A stretch of 64,000 nt of DNA from Micromonospora sp. MP36 (GCF_008119785.1 NZ_VSFA01000005.1:62001-126000), one strand, 5' to 3'; positions 53,494 to 62,962 are shown, counted from the stretch's first letter. The notes: generated by a model from the sequence alone, not told the origin. A program made the numbers and translations.

Positions 53494-54858
53494 ATGAGGA
53501 AAGCCCCGCTCACGCTGGAACAGCTGCGCGTCGCGGTCGCCGACGGCGAGCTCGACACGGTGGTGCTGGCCCTGACCGACATGCAGGGCCGGCTCCAGGG
53601 CAAACGGTTCCACGCCCCGTACTTCCTCGACCAGGTGGTCGCGCACGGCAGCGAGGGCTGCAACTATCTGCTCGCCGTCGACGTCGACATGAACACCGTC
53701 GACGGGTACGCGATGTCCAGCTGGGAACGCGGCTACGGCGACTTCGCGCTCAAGCCCGACCTGGGCACGCTGCGCCGGATGCCGTGGCAGCCGGGCAGCG
53801 CCCTGCTCCTGGCCGACCTCGAGTGGCTGGATGGCTCCGGTCCGGTGATCGCCTCACCCCGGCAGATCCTGCGCCGGCAGCTCGACCGGCTGGCCGGGCA
53901 CGGGCTGACCGCGTACGCCGGGACCGAGCTGGAGTTCGTGCTGTTCCGCGACTCGTACGAGGAGGCGTGGCGGCGCGGCTACCGCGATCTGACGCCGGCC
54001 AACCAGTACAACGTGGACTACTCGCTGCTCGGCACCGCCCGGGTGGAGCCGCTGCTGCGCCGGATCCGCACCGAGATGGCCGGGGCGGGACTGACCCCGG
54101 AGAGCGCCAAGGGCGAGTGCAACCTCGGCCAGCACGAGATCGCCTTCCGCTACGACGAGGCGCTGGCCTGCGCCGACCACCACGTCATCTACAAGAACGG
54201 GGCGAAGGAGATCGCCGCCCAGGAGGGCATGTCGATCACCTTCATGGCCAAGCCGAACGCGCGGGAGGGCAGCTCCTGCCACATCCACTTCTCGCTGCGC
54301 GACGCCGCCGGCCGCTCCGCCCTGCTCGGGGACGGGCCGGCGCACCTCAGCGAGACCGGGCGGCGGGTGCTGGCCGGCCTGCTCGCCACCATGCGCGAGT
54401 TCAGCCTCTTCTTCGCCCCGAACGTCAACTCCTACAAGCGCTACCAGCCGGGCTCCTTCGCCCCGACCGCGCTGCGCTGGGGCACCGACAACCGCACCTG
54501 CGCGCTGCGCCTGGTCGGGCACGGCCAGGGCATGCGGGTGGAGAACCGGGTGCCCGGCGCGGACGTCAACCCCTACCTGGCGATCGCCGCGCTGGTGGCC
54601 GGCGCGGTGTACGGCATCGAGCGGGAGCTGGAGCTGGGCGAGGAGTGCACCGGCAACGCGTACGACGACGGGGCCGCGGCGCGGGTGCCGGGCACCCTGC
54701 GCGACGCGCTCGCTCTCTGGGAGTCCTCCGAGGTGGCCCGGGACGCCTTCGGCACCGAGGTGGTCGCCCACTACGCCAACCAGGCCCGGGTCGAGCTGAC
54801 CGCCTTCGACGCCGCCGTGACCGACTGGGAACTGGTCCGTGGCTTCGAACGTCTCTGA
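53494..54858 (+). CDS. glutamine synthetase-like gamma-glutamyl-amine ligase (GlnA3/GlnA4/PuuA type)
   Basis: This 454-aa protein ATP-dependently couples glutamate to an amine. GS-family features are the N-terminal LALTDMQGRLQGKRF, the metal site AGTELEFVLF and ECNLGQHEIAF, the catalytic KPNAREGSSCHIHFSL, and ENRVPGADVNPYLAIAA near the C-terminus. It differs from true GlnA and matches PuuA/GlnA3/GlnA4. With an aldehyde dehydrogenase, an SDR and a class I amidotransferase following, it heads a gamma-glutamyl amine utilisation operon. Polyamines or ethanolamine are the likely substrates. The ATG at 53494 has GGAGG upstream and an adjacent promoter. Confidence 0.88.
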   Translation: MRKAPLTLEQLRVAVADGELDTVVLALTDMQGRLQGKRFHAPYFLDQVVAHGSEGCNYLLAVDVDMNTVDGYAMSSWERGYGDFALKPDLGTLRRMPWQPGSALLLADLEWLDGSGPVIASPRQILRRQLDRLAGHGLTAYAGTELEFVLFRDSYEEAWRRGYRDLTPANQYNVDYSLLGTARVEPLLRRIRTEMAGAGLTPESAKGECNLGQHEIAFRYDEALACADHHVIYKNGAKEIAAQEGMSITFMAKPNAREGSSCHIHFSLRDAAGRSALLGDGPAHLSETGRRVLAGLLATMREFSLFFAPNVNSYKRYQPGSFAPTALRWGTDNRTCALRLVGHGQGMRVENRVPGADVNPYLAIAALVAGAVYGIERELELGEECTGNAYDDGAAARVPGTLRDALALWESSEVARDAFGTEVVAHYANQARVELTAFDAAVTDWELVRGFERL

Positions 54859-54886
54859 TCCGCCGCGACGTGCAGGAGGAGGGCAT

Positions 54887-56242
54887 GTGACCGAGGTGCG
54901 GAACCCGGCGACGGGGGAGGTGCTGCGCGAGGTGCCGGCCACCTCGGCGAACGAGACCGACGCGGCGATCGCCCGGGCGGCCCGGGCGTACGAGTCGTGG
55001 CGGGCGGTGGCGCCGGGGGACCGGGCGCGCCTGCTGCGACGGTTCGCCGCCGTGGTGGACGCGCACCTTGGGGAACTGGCCCTGCTGGAGGTCCGCAACG
55101 CGGGCCACACCATCGGCAACGCCCGCTGGGAGGCGGGCAACGTCCGGGACGTCCTCGACTACTACGCCGGCGCGCCGGAGCGGCTCACCGGGCGGCAGAT
55201 CCCGGTGCCCGGCGGGCTGGACGTCACCTTCCACGAACCGCTCGGCGTGGTCGGCGTGATCGTGCCGTGGAACTTCCCGATGCCCATCGCCGGCTGGGGC
55301 TTCGCGCCCGCCCTCGCCGCCGGCAACACGGTGGTGCTCAAGCCGGCCGAGCTGACCCCGCTCACCGCGCTGCGCCTGGCCGACCTCGCGCTGGAGGCCG
55401 GGCTCCCGGAGGGCGTGTTCACCGTCCTGCCCGGGCAGGGGAGTGTGGTCGGGGAACGGTTCGTCACCCACCCGGCGGTCCGCAAGGTCTGCTTCACCGG
55501 CTCCACCGAGGTCGGCACCCGGATCATGGCCGGCTGCGCGGCCCAGGTGAAGCGGGTGACGCTGGAGCTGGGCGGGAAGTCAGCCAACCTGGTCTTCGCC
55601 GACGCCGACGTGGCGAAGGCGGCGGCCACCGCGCCGTACGCGGTCTTCGACAACGCCGGCCAGGACTGCTGCGCCCGCTCCCGGATCCTGGTCCAGCGCC
55701 CGGTGTACGACCGCTTCCTGGAACTGCTCGAACCGGCCGTGCGCGGCCTCCGGGTCGAGGACCCGGCCGCCGAGACGGCCGAGATGGGACCGCTGATCTC
55801 CGCCGGGCACCGGGAGCGAGTCGCCGGGTACGTCGACGGGGCGAAGGTGGCCTTCACCGGCTCCCGCCCCGACGGCCCCGGCTGGTGGTACGCCCCGACC
55901 GTGCTGCTCGCCGACTCGCCGGCCGACCGGCACTGGCGCGAGGAGGTGTTCGGCCCGGTGGTCTCGGTGCTCCCCTTCGACGACGAGGCGGACGCGATCC
56001 GGCTGGCCAACGACACCGAGTACGGCCTGTCCGGCTCGATCTGGACCCGGGACGTGGGCCGGGCGGTCCGGGTGGCCCGGGCCGTGGAGTCCGGCAACCT
56101 GAGCGTGAACTCGCACTCCTCGGTGCGCTACTGGACCCCGTTCGGCGGGATGAAGCGCTCCGGGCTCGGCCGGGAGCTGGGTCCGGACGCGCTGCACGCC
56201 TTCACCGACGTCAAGAACGTGTTCATCTCGACAGAGGAGTGA
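54887..56242 (+). CDS. aldehyde dehydrogenase
   Basis: The 451-aa NAD-dependent enzyme has Asn129 (VPWNFPMP), general base Glu227 (LELGGKSAN) and nucleophile Cys261 in NAGQDCCARSR. It most resembles betaine-aldehyde and gamma-glutamyl-aminoaldehyde dehydrogenases. Only GTG 54887 fits: the ATG two bases earlier is followed at once by a stop. AGGAGGAGG gives a strong ribosome-binding site. In this operon it should oxidise the aldehyde formed from the gamma-glutamylated amine. Confidence 0.9.
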   Translation: MTEVRNPATGEVLREVPATSANETDAAIARAARAYESWRAVAPGDRARLLRRFAAVVDAHLGELALLEVRNAGHTIGNARWEAGNVRDVLDYYAGAPERLTGRQIPVPGGLDVTFHEPLGVVGVIVPWNFPMPIAGWGFAPALAAGNTVVLKPAELTPLTALRLADLALEAGLPEGVFTVLPGQGSVVGERFVTHPAVRKVCFTGSTEVGTRIMAGCAAQVKRVTLELGGKSANLVFADADVAKAAATAPYAVFDNAGQDCCARSRILVQRPVYDRFLELLEPAVRGLRVEDPAAETAEMGPLISAGHRERVAGYVDGAKVAFTGSRPDGPGWWYAPTVLLADSPADRHWREEVFGPVVSVLPFDDEADAIRLANDTEYGLSGSIWTRDVGRAVRVARAVESGNLSVNSHSSVRYWTPFGGMKRSGLGRELGPDALHAFTDVKNVFISTEE

Positions 56243-56246
56243 CGCA

Positions 56247-57014
56247 GTGCAGGGACGGCTGGAGGACCGGGTCGCGGTGGTGACCGGAGCGGGCAGCGGC
56301 ATCGGGCTGGCCACCGTACGGCGGTTCGCCGCCGAGGGGGCCCGGGTGGTCTGCGTCGACATCGACACCGAGGCGGGCAAGCGGGCCGCCGACGAGGTGG
56401 GCGGCGAGTTCGTCGCCTGCGACGTGGCCGACGAGAGCTCAGTCCGGGACCTGTTCGACGGGGTGGCCGAGCGGCACGGCCGGGTCGACGTGGCGTTCAA
56501 CAACGCCGGCATCTCGCCGCCGGACGACGACTCCATCCTGGACACCGGGCTGGACGCCTGGGAGCGGGTGCTGCGGGTCAACACCACCAGCGTCTACCTG
56601 TGCTGCAAGTACGTCATCCCGCACATGCGCCGCCAGGGCAAGGGATCGATCATCAACACCGCCTCGTTCGTCGCGCTGATGGGCGCGGCGACCTCGCAGA
56701 TCGCGTACACGGCGAGCAAGGGCGGGGTGCTCGCGATGACCCGGGAGCTGGGCGTGCAGTTCGCCCGGGAGGGGATCCGGGTCAACGCGCTCTGCCCCGG
56801 CCCGGTGGCCACGCCGCTGCTGCTGGAGCTGTTCGCCAAGGACCCGGAGCGGGCGGCCCGCCGCCTCGTCCACGTGCCGATGGGCCGGTTCGGCAACCCG
56901 GCGGAGATCGCCGCCGCGGTGGCCTTCCTGGCCAGCGACGACGCGTCGTTCATGACCGCCGCCCAGTTCGTGGTGGACGGCGGGATCACCGGCGCCTACG
57001 TGACACCCCTGTGA
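56247..57014 (+). CDS. SDR-family oxidoreductase
   Basis: This 255-aa classical SDR has the cofactor motif TGAGSGIG (13-20), NNAG, Ser140 and the YxxxK pair Tyr154/Lys158 (AYTASKGG). Asp38 and Asp40 after the second strand suggest NAD rather than NADP. The GTG at 56247 follows GAGGAG and lies 4 nt after the aldehyde dehydrogenase. Classical PuuABCD operons have the flavin oxidase PuuB, absent here. An SDR would instead oxidise an alcohol group, fitting a gamma-glutamyl aminoalcohol such as gamma-glutamylethanolamide. Confidence 0.9.
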   Translation: MQGRLEDRVAVVTGAGSGIGLATVRRFAAEGARVVCVDIDTEAGKRAADEVGGEFVACDVADESSVRDLFDGVAERHGRVDVAFNNAGISPPDDDSILDTGLDAWERVLRVNTTSVYLCCKYVIPHMRRQGKGSIINTASFVALMGAATSQIAYTASKGGVLAMTRELGVQFAREGIRVNALCPGPVATPLLLELFAKDPERAARRLVHVPMGRFGNPAEIAAAVAFLASDDASFMTAAQFVVDGGITGAYVTPL

Positions 57015-57024
57015 GCGCGAGGAT

Positions 57025-57072
57025 GCGCATTCCGGGGCGGCTCGCGTGGGACGCGGCCGAGCCGGAATGCGC
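57025..57072. terminator. hairpin between the SDR and amidotransferase genes
   Basis: GCGCATTCCGG (57025-57035) pairs perfectly with CCGGAATGCGC (57062-57072). A competing inner pairing, CGGCTCG with CGAGCCG, overlaps the right arm. It could be an attenuator or partial terminator inside the operon. Confidence 0.5.
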
Positions 57073-57120
57073 GCTTGAGCCGGGTTTGCGAGCCCCGCAG
57101 TCGCGAACGGTGCCGGCCCG

Positions 57121-57825
57121 GTGAGCCGGCCGCTGATCGGGATCACCGCGTACGTCGAGCCGGCCGGCTGGGCGGTGTGGCGGGACGTCCCGGCGGCGCT
57201 GGTGCCGCAGGCGTACGTCCGGGCGGTGACCGCCGCCGGCGGCCGGGCCGTGGTGCTGCCCCCAGACGACGGGGACGCGGACGTGCTGCGGGTCCTCGAC
57301 GGGCTGCTGCTGGCCGGCGGCGCGGACGTCGGCCCGGAGCGGTACGGGCAGCCACCCGACCCGCGCACCGAGAGCCGGCCGGACCGGGACGCGGGTGAGC
57401 TGGCTCTGCTGACCGCCGCGCTCGCCGCCGACCTGCCGGTGCTCGGGGTGTGCCGGGGCATGCAGCTGCTCGCGGTCGCCCACGGTGGCGCGCTGCACCA
57501 GCACCTGCCGGACGTGGTCGGCCACGACGGGCACCGGCCGGCCCCCGGGACGTACGGCGGCCACCCGGTCCGGTTCGCCCCCGGCAGCCTGGCCGGAGCG
57601 GTGATGGCCGGGGTGGACCGCGTCAACTCGTACCACCACCAGGGGGTGGCCGACCCGGGCGGCCTGACCGCCACCGGCTGGGCCGACGACGGGGTGGTGG
57701 AGGCCGTCGAGGACCCGGGGCGACGCTTCCTGCTCGGGGTGCAGTGGCATCCGGAGAACGACCCCGATCCCCGGCCGGTGGCCGCCCTGGTCCGCGCAGC
57801 CAGCGGCGAGCGGGTGACGGAGTGA
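57121..57825 (+). CDS. gamma-glutamyl-gamma-aminobutyrate hydrolase family (class I glutamine amidotransferase)
   Basis: This 234-aa PuuD-type hydrolase releases free glutamate and the oxidised amine product. The nucleophile Cys111 is in LGVCRGMQ, and the His210/Glu212 pair is in GVQWHPEND. The GTG at 57121 starts MSRPLIGITAY, as in PuuD. A 106-nt gap with a perfect hairpin separates it from the SDR. It completes the ligase - dehydrogenase - hydrolase set, so its natural substrate is the gamma-glutamyl product of this operon. Confidence 0.9.
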   Translation: MSRPLIGITAYVEPAGWAVWRDVPAALVPQAYVRAVTAAGGRAVVLPPDDGDADVLRVLDGLLLAGGADVGPERYGQPPDPRTESRPDRDAGELALLTAALAADLPVLGVCRGMQLLAVAHGGALHQHLPDVVGHDGHRPAPGTYGGHPVRFAPGSLAGAVMAGVDRVNSYHHQGVADPGGLTATGWADDGVVEAVEDPGRRFLLGVQWHPENDPDPRPVAALVRAASGERVTE

Positions 57826-58027
57826 CCCGGATCACCGGCCCGCGCCGGGGTGCCGCGGCGACGTGCCGCCCGGGTCGCGGTCGGTTCGCGGTTACGCCAG
57901 GATGAGGCGGAGGTGACAGCGTCCCGCGTCGGGCGTGCGTTAGGTTGCTCCGCCGCCTGGGTACAAGGCGGGGACGGCCGGCGGAGTTGCGTCGGCCGTC
58001 GTGGACATGGCCGGAGCGGGAGGCTGC

Positions 58028-61000
58028 ATGGGCTCGGCCCAGGGGGGCGAGGACGGAGGACACTCCTCCTCGGGGACCGTCGCGGCGCAGCTTCCACCGC
58101 TGCTGACCGCGGCGTTCGCCGCCGGCGGTGAGATGGGTGCGCGGCTGGGCGCCTTCGACTGGTCCGGCACCCCGCTCGGCGCCCCCGAGACCTGGTCGCC
58201 CGCGCTCTGCCACGCGGTTAGCACCATGCTCTCGTCCCGGGCCCAGCTCGTGCTGTTCTGGGGCGAGGACCACCGCGCGTTCTACAACGACGCCTACCGG
58301 CCGACCATCGGCGACAAGCACCCGGCGGCGATCGGGCAACCCGCCCGCGAGCACTGGGGGGAGACCTGGGACGTCCTCGGGCCGCTGCTGGAGGGGGTCC
58401 GCCGCACCGGCGAGCCGTATCGCGGTGAGAACCACCCCTTCGTCCTCAACCGGCACGGCTTCCTGGAGGACGTCTACTTCGACGTCTCGTACGACCCCAT
58501 CCGGGACGCCGACGGCACCGTCAACGGCGTCTTCTGCTTCGTCAACGAGACCACCGGCCGGGTGCTTGGCGAGCGCCGGCTGCGCGCCCTGGCCGAGCTG
58601 GGCAGCCGGCTGGTCGACGTGCCGGACACGGCGGAGCTGGGGCGCGCCGCCGCTCGCGTGCTCGACGCGTACCGGTCGGACCTGCCGCTCAGCGCGATCT
58701 GGCTGACCGACTCCGACGGCGTCCCGGCGCTGGCCGGCTGCGCCGGGGTCGACCCGGGCCGCCTCGCCGGCGGGCCGCCGGCACCGGGCGATGGCGCGGC
58801 CCGCTGGGTCTCCGTCGCGGACCTGCTCGGCGAGGTGCCGCCGGACGCCGCCGACCGGGCCCTGGTGCTGCCGCTCACCGCCACCAACGAGCCGGCCGGC
58901 GTGCTGCTGGTCGGGGTGGCCCGCCGGCTGCCGTTCACCGACGACTACCGCGACTTCGTCGACCTGGTCGCCGCCCAGATCTCCCGCGCGCTCGGCAACC
59001 AGCGCGCCCACGAGCAGCAGCGCGCCCGGGCCGCCGAGCTGGCCGCCCTGGACCGGGCCAAGACCAACTTCTTCGCCAATGTCAGCCACGAGTTCCGTAC
59101 CCCGCTCACCCTGGTCCTCGGCCCGTTGGAGGACCTGCTCGCCGACCCGATGCTGCCCGAGGCGTACACCGAGCGGCTGAATGTCGTGCACCGCAACGGC
59201 TTGCGGCTGCTCAAGCTGGTCAACACCGTGCTCGACTTCTCCCAGCTGGAGTCCGGCCGGCTGGCCGCCCACTACCAGCCCACCGACCTCGCCGACTACA
59301 CCGCCCGGCTGGCCAGCACCTTCCGCTCGGCCACCGAACGAGCCGGTCTGCGGCTGGTGGTGGACTGCCCACCGCTGCCCGCGCCGGTCTACCTCGACCG
59401 CGACATGTGGGAGAAGATTGTCCTCAACCTGGTCTCGAACGCGGTCAAGTTCACCTTCGACGGCGAGATCCGAGTCCGGTTACGCCCCGGCGACGGCGTG
59501 GCCGTGCTGACGGTGACCGACACCGGAGTCGGCATCACGCCGGAGGAACTGCCGCAGGTCTTCGAGCGGTTCCACCGGGTGCCCGGCGTGCGCGCCCGCA
59601 CCCACGAGGGCACCGGGATCGGCCTCGCCCTGGTCCGCGAGCTGGCGGAGATGCACGGCGGGACGGTGTGGGCGGACAGCGTTGTGGACCAGGGCACCAC
59701 GTTCACCGTGACCGTCCCGTTCGGGTACGCCCACCTGCCCGCCGACCGAGTGGCCGCGGGCGCGCCCGTGCCGCTGAGCGAGCCCGCGCAGGCCCGGCTG
59801 CACGTCGCCGAGACCGCGATCTGGACCGCCGAGCCGGCCGCGCCCGGCGCCCGGCCGGAACCGGCCCGGGTGCCCGGCGGGCCGGGGCGGATCCTGGTCG
59901 CCGACGACAACGCCGACCTGCGCGAGCACGTCAGCCGGCTGCTCTCCCCCGCGTACGAGGTGGTCGCCGTCCCGGACGGCGCGGCGGCGCTGCGGCTGGC
60001 CGTCGAGTCCCCGTTCGACCTGGTGCTGGCCGACGTGATGATGCCCCGCCTGGACGGCTTCGGGTTGGTCACCGCGCTGCGGGCCGACCCGGTGACCCGG
60101 CACGTGCCGATCGTGCTGCTCTCCGCCCGCGCCGGCTCGGCCGAGGAGGTCGCCGGGCTCTCGGTCGGCGCTGACGACTACCTGACCAAGCCGTTCTCCA
60201 GCCAGGAGTTGATCGCCCGGATCCGGGCCAACGTCGAGCTGGGCCAGCTGCGCGGGCAGATCATCCGTGGGCTGCGGGCCCTCGCCGACGCGGCCGTGGC
60301 GGTCAACACCGCCCGATCCACCGCCGAGGTGGTGCAGGTCGCCGCCCGTCACGCGCTCAGCCTCGCCGAGGCCGCCCGGGTGGTGGTCACCGCCACCGGC
60401 GGCCGGTACGAGGTCGACGGCGGCGGCGAGACGAGCGGCGAACCGTCGGTCGTCCTGCCGCTGACCGGCACCAGCGGGGTGCAGCTCGGCGAGCTGCGGG
60501 TCTGGCGCCGGGAGGGCGGCGGCACCGAGCAGGCCGCGCTTGTGGAGCTGGCCCGGCTGATCGGCGTACGGCTGGAGAACGCCCAGCTCTACGAGGCCGA
60601 GCACCGGATCGCCACCACGCTCCAGCACAGCCTGCTGCCGCGTACGCTGCCGCAACTGCCTGGCGCGGTGGTGGCCAGCCGCTACCTGCCCGGCAGCGCC
60701 GACGTCGAGGTCGGCGGGGACTGGTACGACGTGATCGGCACGCCGGACGACGAGCCGGTGCTGGTGATCGGTGACGTGGTGGGCAAGGGGGTCCGCGCCG
60801 CCGCCGCGATGGGTCAACTACGCAACGCGCTGCGGGCATACGTGCTGGAGGGCTACGACCCGGGGGAGGCGCTGACCCGGCTGAACCGCCTGGTCGGCTC
60901 CACCGAGGGCGGTTCCTTCGCCACCCTGGTCTGCCTCCGGTTCGCCCCGCGCACCGGCCGGCTGTGGTACGCGAGCGCCGGTCACCCGGCACCCCTGGTG

Positions 61001-61678
61001 ATCCGCGGCGACGAGGTGTCGTACCTGCACGACCAGGCCCTCGGGCCGCCGGTCGGGGCGATCCCGCAGGCCGAGTACCGGACCGTCGAGGGCGAGCTGG
61101 CCCCCGGCGGCCGGCTGCTGCTCTACACCGACGGGCTGATCGAGGACCGGCGGCTCGGCATCGACGCCGGGCTCGACCGGCTCCGACTGGACGCCACCAC
61201 CCGGGGGGAGCACGTGGCCGACCTGGTCGATGCGGTGGTCGAGCGGGTCGCCGAGCGTACCCGGCACGACGACGTGGCCGTGCTCGCACTGGAGGCGACC
61301 GAGCTGAACCGTTTCGTGCTGCGGCTGGCGGCGGAGCCGACCCGACTTAGCGTGCTGCGCAAGCGGCTGGAGGACTTCCTGGTCGCCCATGAGGTCGGCG
61401 AGACCGACCTCTTCGACCTCACCGTGGCGATCTCCGAGGCCGCCGCGAACGCCATCGAGCACCCGGTGTCACCCACCGAGCCGGTGATCGGCGTCGAGGT
61501 GGTCATCGAGGATCGGGTGGTGACCGCCACGGTCCGGGACAGCGGCCGGTGGCGGGAGTCCACCGGGTCGAGTTTCCGCGGCCGGGGGCTGGCGTTGATC
61601 CAGGCGCTCGGTGAACTGACCCTGACCCGGACCGAGCAGGGCACCGAGGTGACGCTGCGCCGCCCGCTGGCGGACTGA
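58028..61678 (+). CDS. hybrid histidine kinase - receiver - PP2C phosphatase - anti-sigma kinase-like sensor
   Basis: In this 1216-aa cytoplasmic protein the domains run: PAS (~35-180), GAF (~190-330), HisKA with His354 (NVSHEFRTP), HATPase (~445-565, NLVSNAVKF and GTGIGLAL), receiver with Asp669 (VLADVMMPRLDG), a second GAF-like domain (~740-860), a SpoIIE/RsbU PP2C phosphatase (~860-1085, GGDWYDV, STEGGSFATLV, DGLIEDR) and an RsbW-like HATPase (~1090-1216, AISEAAANAIEHPV). So phosphorelay and partner-switching parts are joined. The ATG at 58028 follows GGGAGG at good spacing; earlier in-frame starts exist. It is convergent with a STAS antagonist gene, its likely partner. Confidence 0.9.
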   Translation: MGSAQGGEDGGHSSSGTVAAQLPPLLTAAFAAGGEMGARLGAFDWSGTPLGAPETWSPALCHAVSTMLSSRAQLVLFWGEDHRAFYNDAYRPTIGDKHPAAIGQPAREHWGETWDVLGPLLEGVRRTGEPYRGENHPFVLNRHGFLEDVYFDVSYDPIRDADGTVNGVFCFVNETTGRVLGERRLRALAELGSRLVDVPDTAELGRAAARVLDAYRSDLPLSAIWLTDSDGVPALAGCAGVDPGRLAGGPPAPGDGAARWVSVADLLGEVPPDAADRALVLPLTATNEPAGVLLVGVARRLPFTDDYRDFVDLVAAQISRALGNQRAHEQQRARAAELAALDRAKTNFFANVSHEFRTPLTLVLGPLEDLLADPMLPEAYTERLNVVHRNGLRLLKLVNTVLDFSQLESGRLAAHYQPTDLADYTARLASTFRSATERAGLRLVVDCPPLPAPVYLDRDMWEKIVLNLVSNAVKFTFDGEIRVRLRPGDGVAVLTVTDTGVGITPEELPQVFERFHRVPGVRARTHEGTGIGLALVRELAEMHGGTVWADSVVDQGTTFTVTVPFGYAHLPADRVAAGAPVPLSEPAQARLHVAETAIWTAEPAAPGARPEPARVPGGPGRILVADDNADLREHVSRLLSPAYEVVAVPDGAAALRLAVESPFDLVLADVMMPRLDGFGLVTALRADPVTRHVPIVLLSARAGSAEEVAGLSVGADDYLTKPFSSQELIARIRANVELGQLRGQIIRGLRALADAAVAVNTARSTAEVVQVAARHALSLAEAARVVVTATGGRYEVDGGGETSGEPSVVLPLTGTSGVQLGELRVWRREGGGTEQAALVELARLIGVRLENAQLYEAEHRIATTLQHSLLPRTLPQLPGAVVASRYLPGSADVEVGGDWYDVIGTPDDEPVLVIGDVVGKGVRAAAAMGQLRNALRAYVLEGYDPGEALTRLNRLVGSTEGGSFATLVCLRFAPRTGRLWYASAGHPAPLVIRGDEVSYLHDQALGPPVGAIPQAEYRTVEGELAPGGRLLLYTDGLIEDRRLGIDAGLDRLRLDATTRGEHVADLVDAVVERVAERTRHDDVAVLALEATELNRFVLRLAAEPTRLSVLRKRLEDFLVAHEVGETDLFDLTVAISEAAANAIEHPVSPTEPVIGVEVVIEDRVVTATVRDSGRWRESTGSSFRGRGLALIQALGELTLTRTEQGTEVTLRRPLAD

Positions 61679-61693
61679 GGGGTGTGGCGCGGT

Positions 61694-62008
61694 TCAGGCG
61701 GGGGCCAGCCAGCCCTGGTCGCCCAGGCCGGATATCTCCAGCACCCGGCGTACCTGGCGGGACGGCAGCACGGTCAGTGTGCCGGCGAACCGCTGGGCCA
61801 GCCGGACCAGCGCGTGGATCGCGGCCGAGTCGAAGAAGGTGACGGCGCGCAGGTCGAGGGTGAGGTGGGCGACGGGCTCCCGGAGCGCGGTCCGGTACAT
61901 GGTGTCGGCGGTCGCCATGTCGACCTCGCCGGTCACCACCACCCGGACGCGGTCGCCGTCGACCTCCGTGGTCGCGGAGAAAACGGGAGGTGCGCCCCCT
62001 TGATCCAC
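61694..62008 (-). CDS. STAS-domain anti-sigma factor antagonist
   Basis: This 104-aa STAS protein binds an anti-sigma kinase when unphosphorylated. The phosphorylatable Ser61 is in VTFFDSAAIHALV. The GTG at 62008 is preceded by a CATTGT box 6 nt away (minus strand 62015-62020), so it is probably leaderless; a TTG at 62047 would give a Cys-rich extension and is rejected. Its convergent neighbour carries both a PP2C phosphatase and an RsbW-like kinase. The pair likely forms a partner-switching module controlling a sigma factor elsewhere. Confidence 0.88.
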   Translation of the reverse strand: MDQGGAPPVFSATTEVDGDRVRVVVTGEVDMATADTMYRTALREPVAHLTLDLRAVTFFDSAAIHALVRLAQRFAGTLTVLPSRQVRRVLEISGLGDQGWLAPA

Positions 62009-62092
62009 GCAGCCACAATGGCACAGCCCGACCGGGCGCGGCAACAAGGCCGGGCCGGTGGCCTGTGGCCGGGGTCACCGCGGTGCCGGCGA

Positions 62093-62098
62093 TAGGCT
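62093..62098 (+). promoter_or_regulatory. -10 box (TAGGCT) of leaderless map promoter
   Basis: TAGGCT lies 6 nt before the ATG at 62105 and there is no Shine-Dalgarno. It is the same layout as mqo and the GST gene. Confidence 0.55.
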
Positions 62099-62104
62099 GT
62101 GGTC

Positions 62105-62962
62105 ATGACCGTCCGTGCGCCGCTGACCCCAGGCACGCTCTCCCCGTGGCGAGCGGTGCCCGCCCACATCCCGCGCCCCGAGTACGTGGGCAAGAAGCGT
62201 CCCCAGGAATACCGCGGCTCGCACGTGCAGACGCCGGAGACCATCGAGAAGATGCGGGTCGCCGGCCGGCTCGCCGCCCAGGCCACCCAGCTCGCCGGCG
62301 AGCACTGCAAGCCGGGGGTGACCACCGACGAGATCGACAAGGTGGTCCACGAGTTCCTCTGCGACCACGGCGCCTACCCGTCGACGCTGGGCTACAAGGG
62401 CTTCCCGAAGTCCTGCTGCACCAGCCTCAACGAGGTTGTCTGCCACGGCATCCCGGACTCGACCGTGCTGGAGGACGGCGACATCATCAACGTCGACGTC
62501 ACCGCGTTCATCGGTGGCGTGCACGGCGACACCGACGCGACGTTCTGCGTGGGCGAGGTGAGCGAGGAGGCCCGCCTGCTGGTCGAGCGGACCCACACGG
62601 CGATGATGCGCGGCATCAAGGCGGTCGCTCCGGGCCGCCAGATCAACGTGATCGGCCGGGTCATCGAGTCGTACGCCAAGCGGTTCGGCTACGGCGTGGT
62701 CCGCGACTTCACCGGCCACGGCATCGGCGAGTCCTTCCACAGCGGCCTCTACGTGCCGCACTACGACAGCCCGCGGCCCACGGACGTGATGGAGCCCGGC
62801 ATGACGTTCACCATCGAGCCGATGATCACCCTCGGCACCTACCAGTACGACATGTGGGACGACGGGTGGACGGTGGTCACCCGGGACCGCAAGTGGACGG
62901 CGCAGTTCGAGCACACCATCGTCGTGACCGACGACGGCTACGAGATCCTCACCCTGCCGTGA
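62105..62962 (+). CDS. map: type I methionine aminopeptidase
   Basis: This enzyme removes the initiator Met from nascent proteins. The 285-aa product has the N-terminal extension typical of actinobacterial MapB ([15 protein letters not shown]) and the pita-bread metal site: Asp131, Asp142 ([18 protein letters not shown]), His205 (GHGIGESFH), Glu238 (TIEPM) and Glu269 (QFEHT), with substrate His114. All are present. Translation from the ATG at 62105 is probably leaderless. It overlaps the VIT-family gene by 4 nt. In mycobacteria mapB lies a few genes from dxr-ispG, whereas here it is about 57 kb away. Confidence 0.95.
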   Translation: MTVRAPLTPGTLSPWRAVPAHIPRPEYVGKKRPQEYRGSHVQTPETIEKMRVAGRLAAQATQLAGEHCKPGVTTDEIDKVVHEFLCDHGAYPSTLGYKGFPKSCCTSLNEVVCHGIPDSTVLEDGDIINVDVTAFIGGVHGDTDATFCVGEVSEEARLLVERTHTAMMRGIKAVAPGRQINVIGRVIESYAKRFGYGVVRDFTGHGIGESFHSGLYVPHYDSPRPTDVMEPGMTFTIEPMITLGTYQYDMWDDGWTVVTRDRKWTAQFEHTIVVTDDGYEILTLP

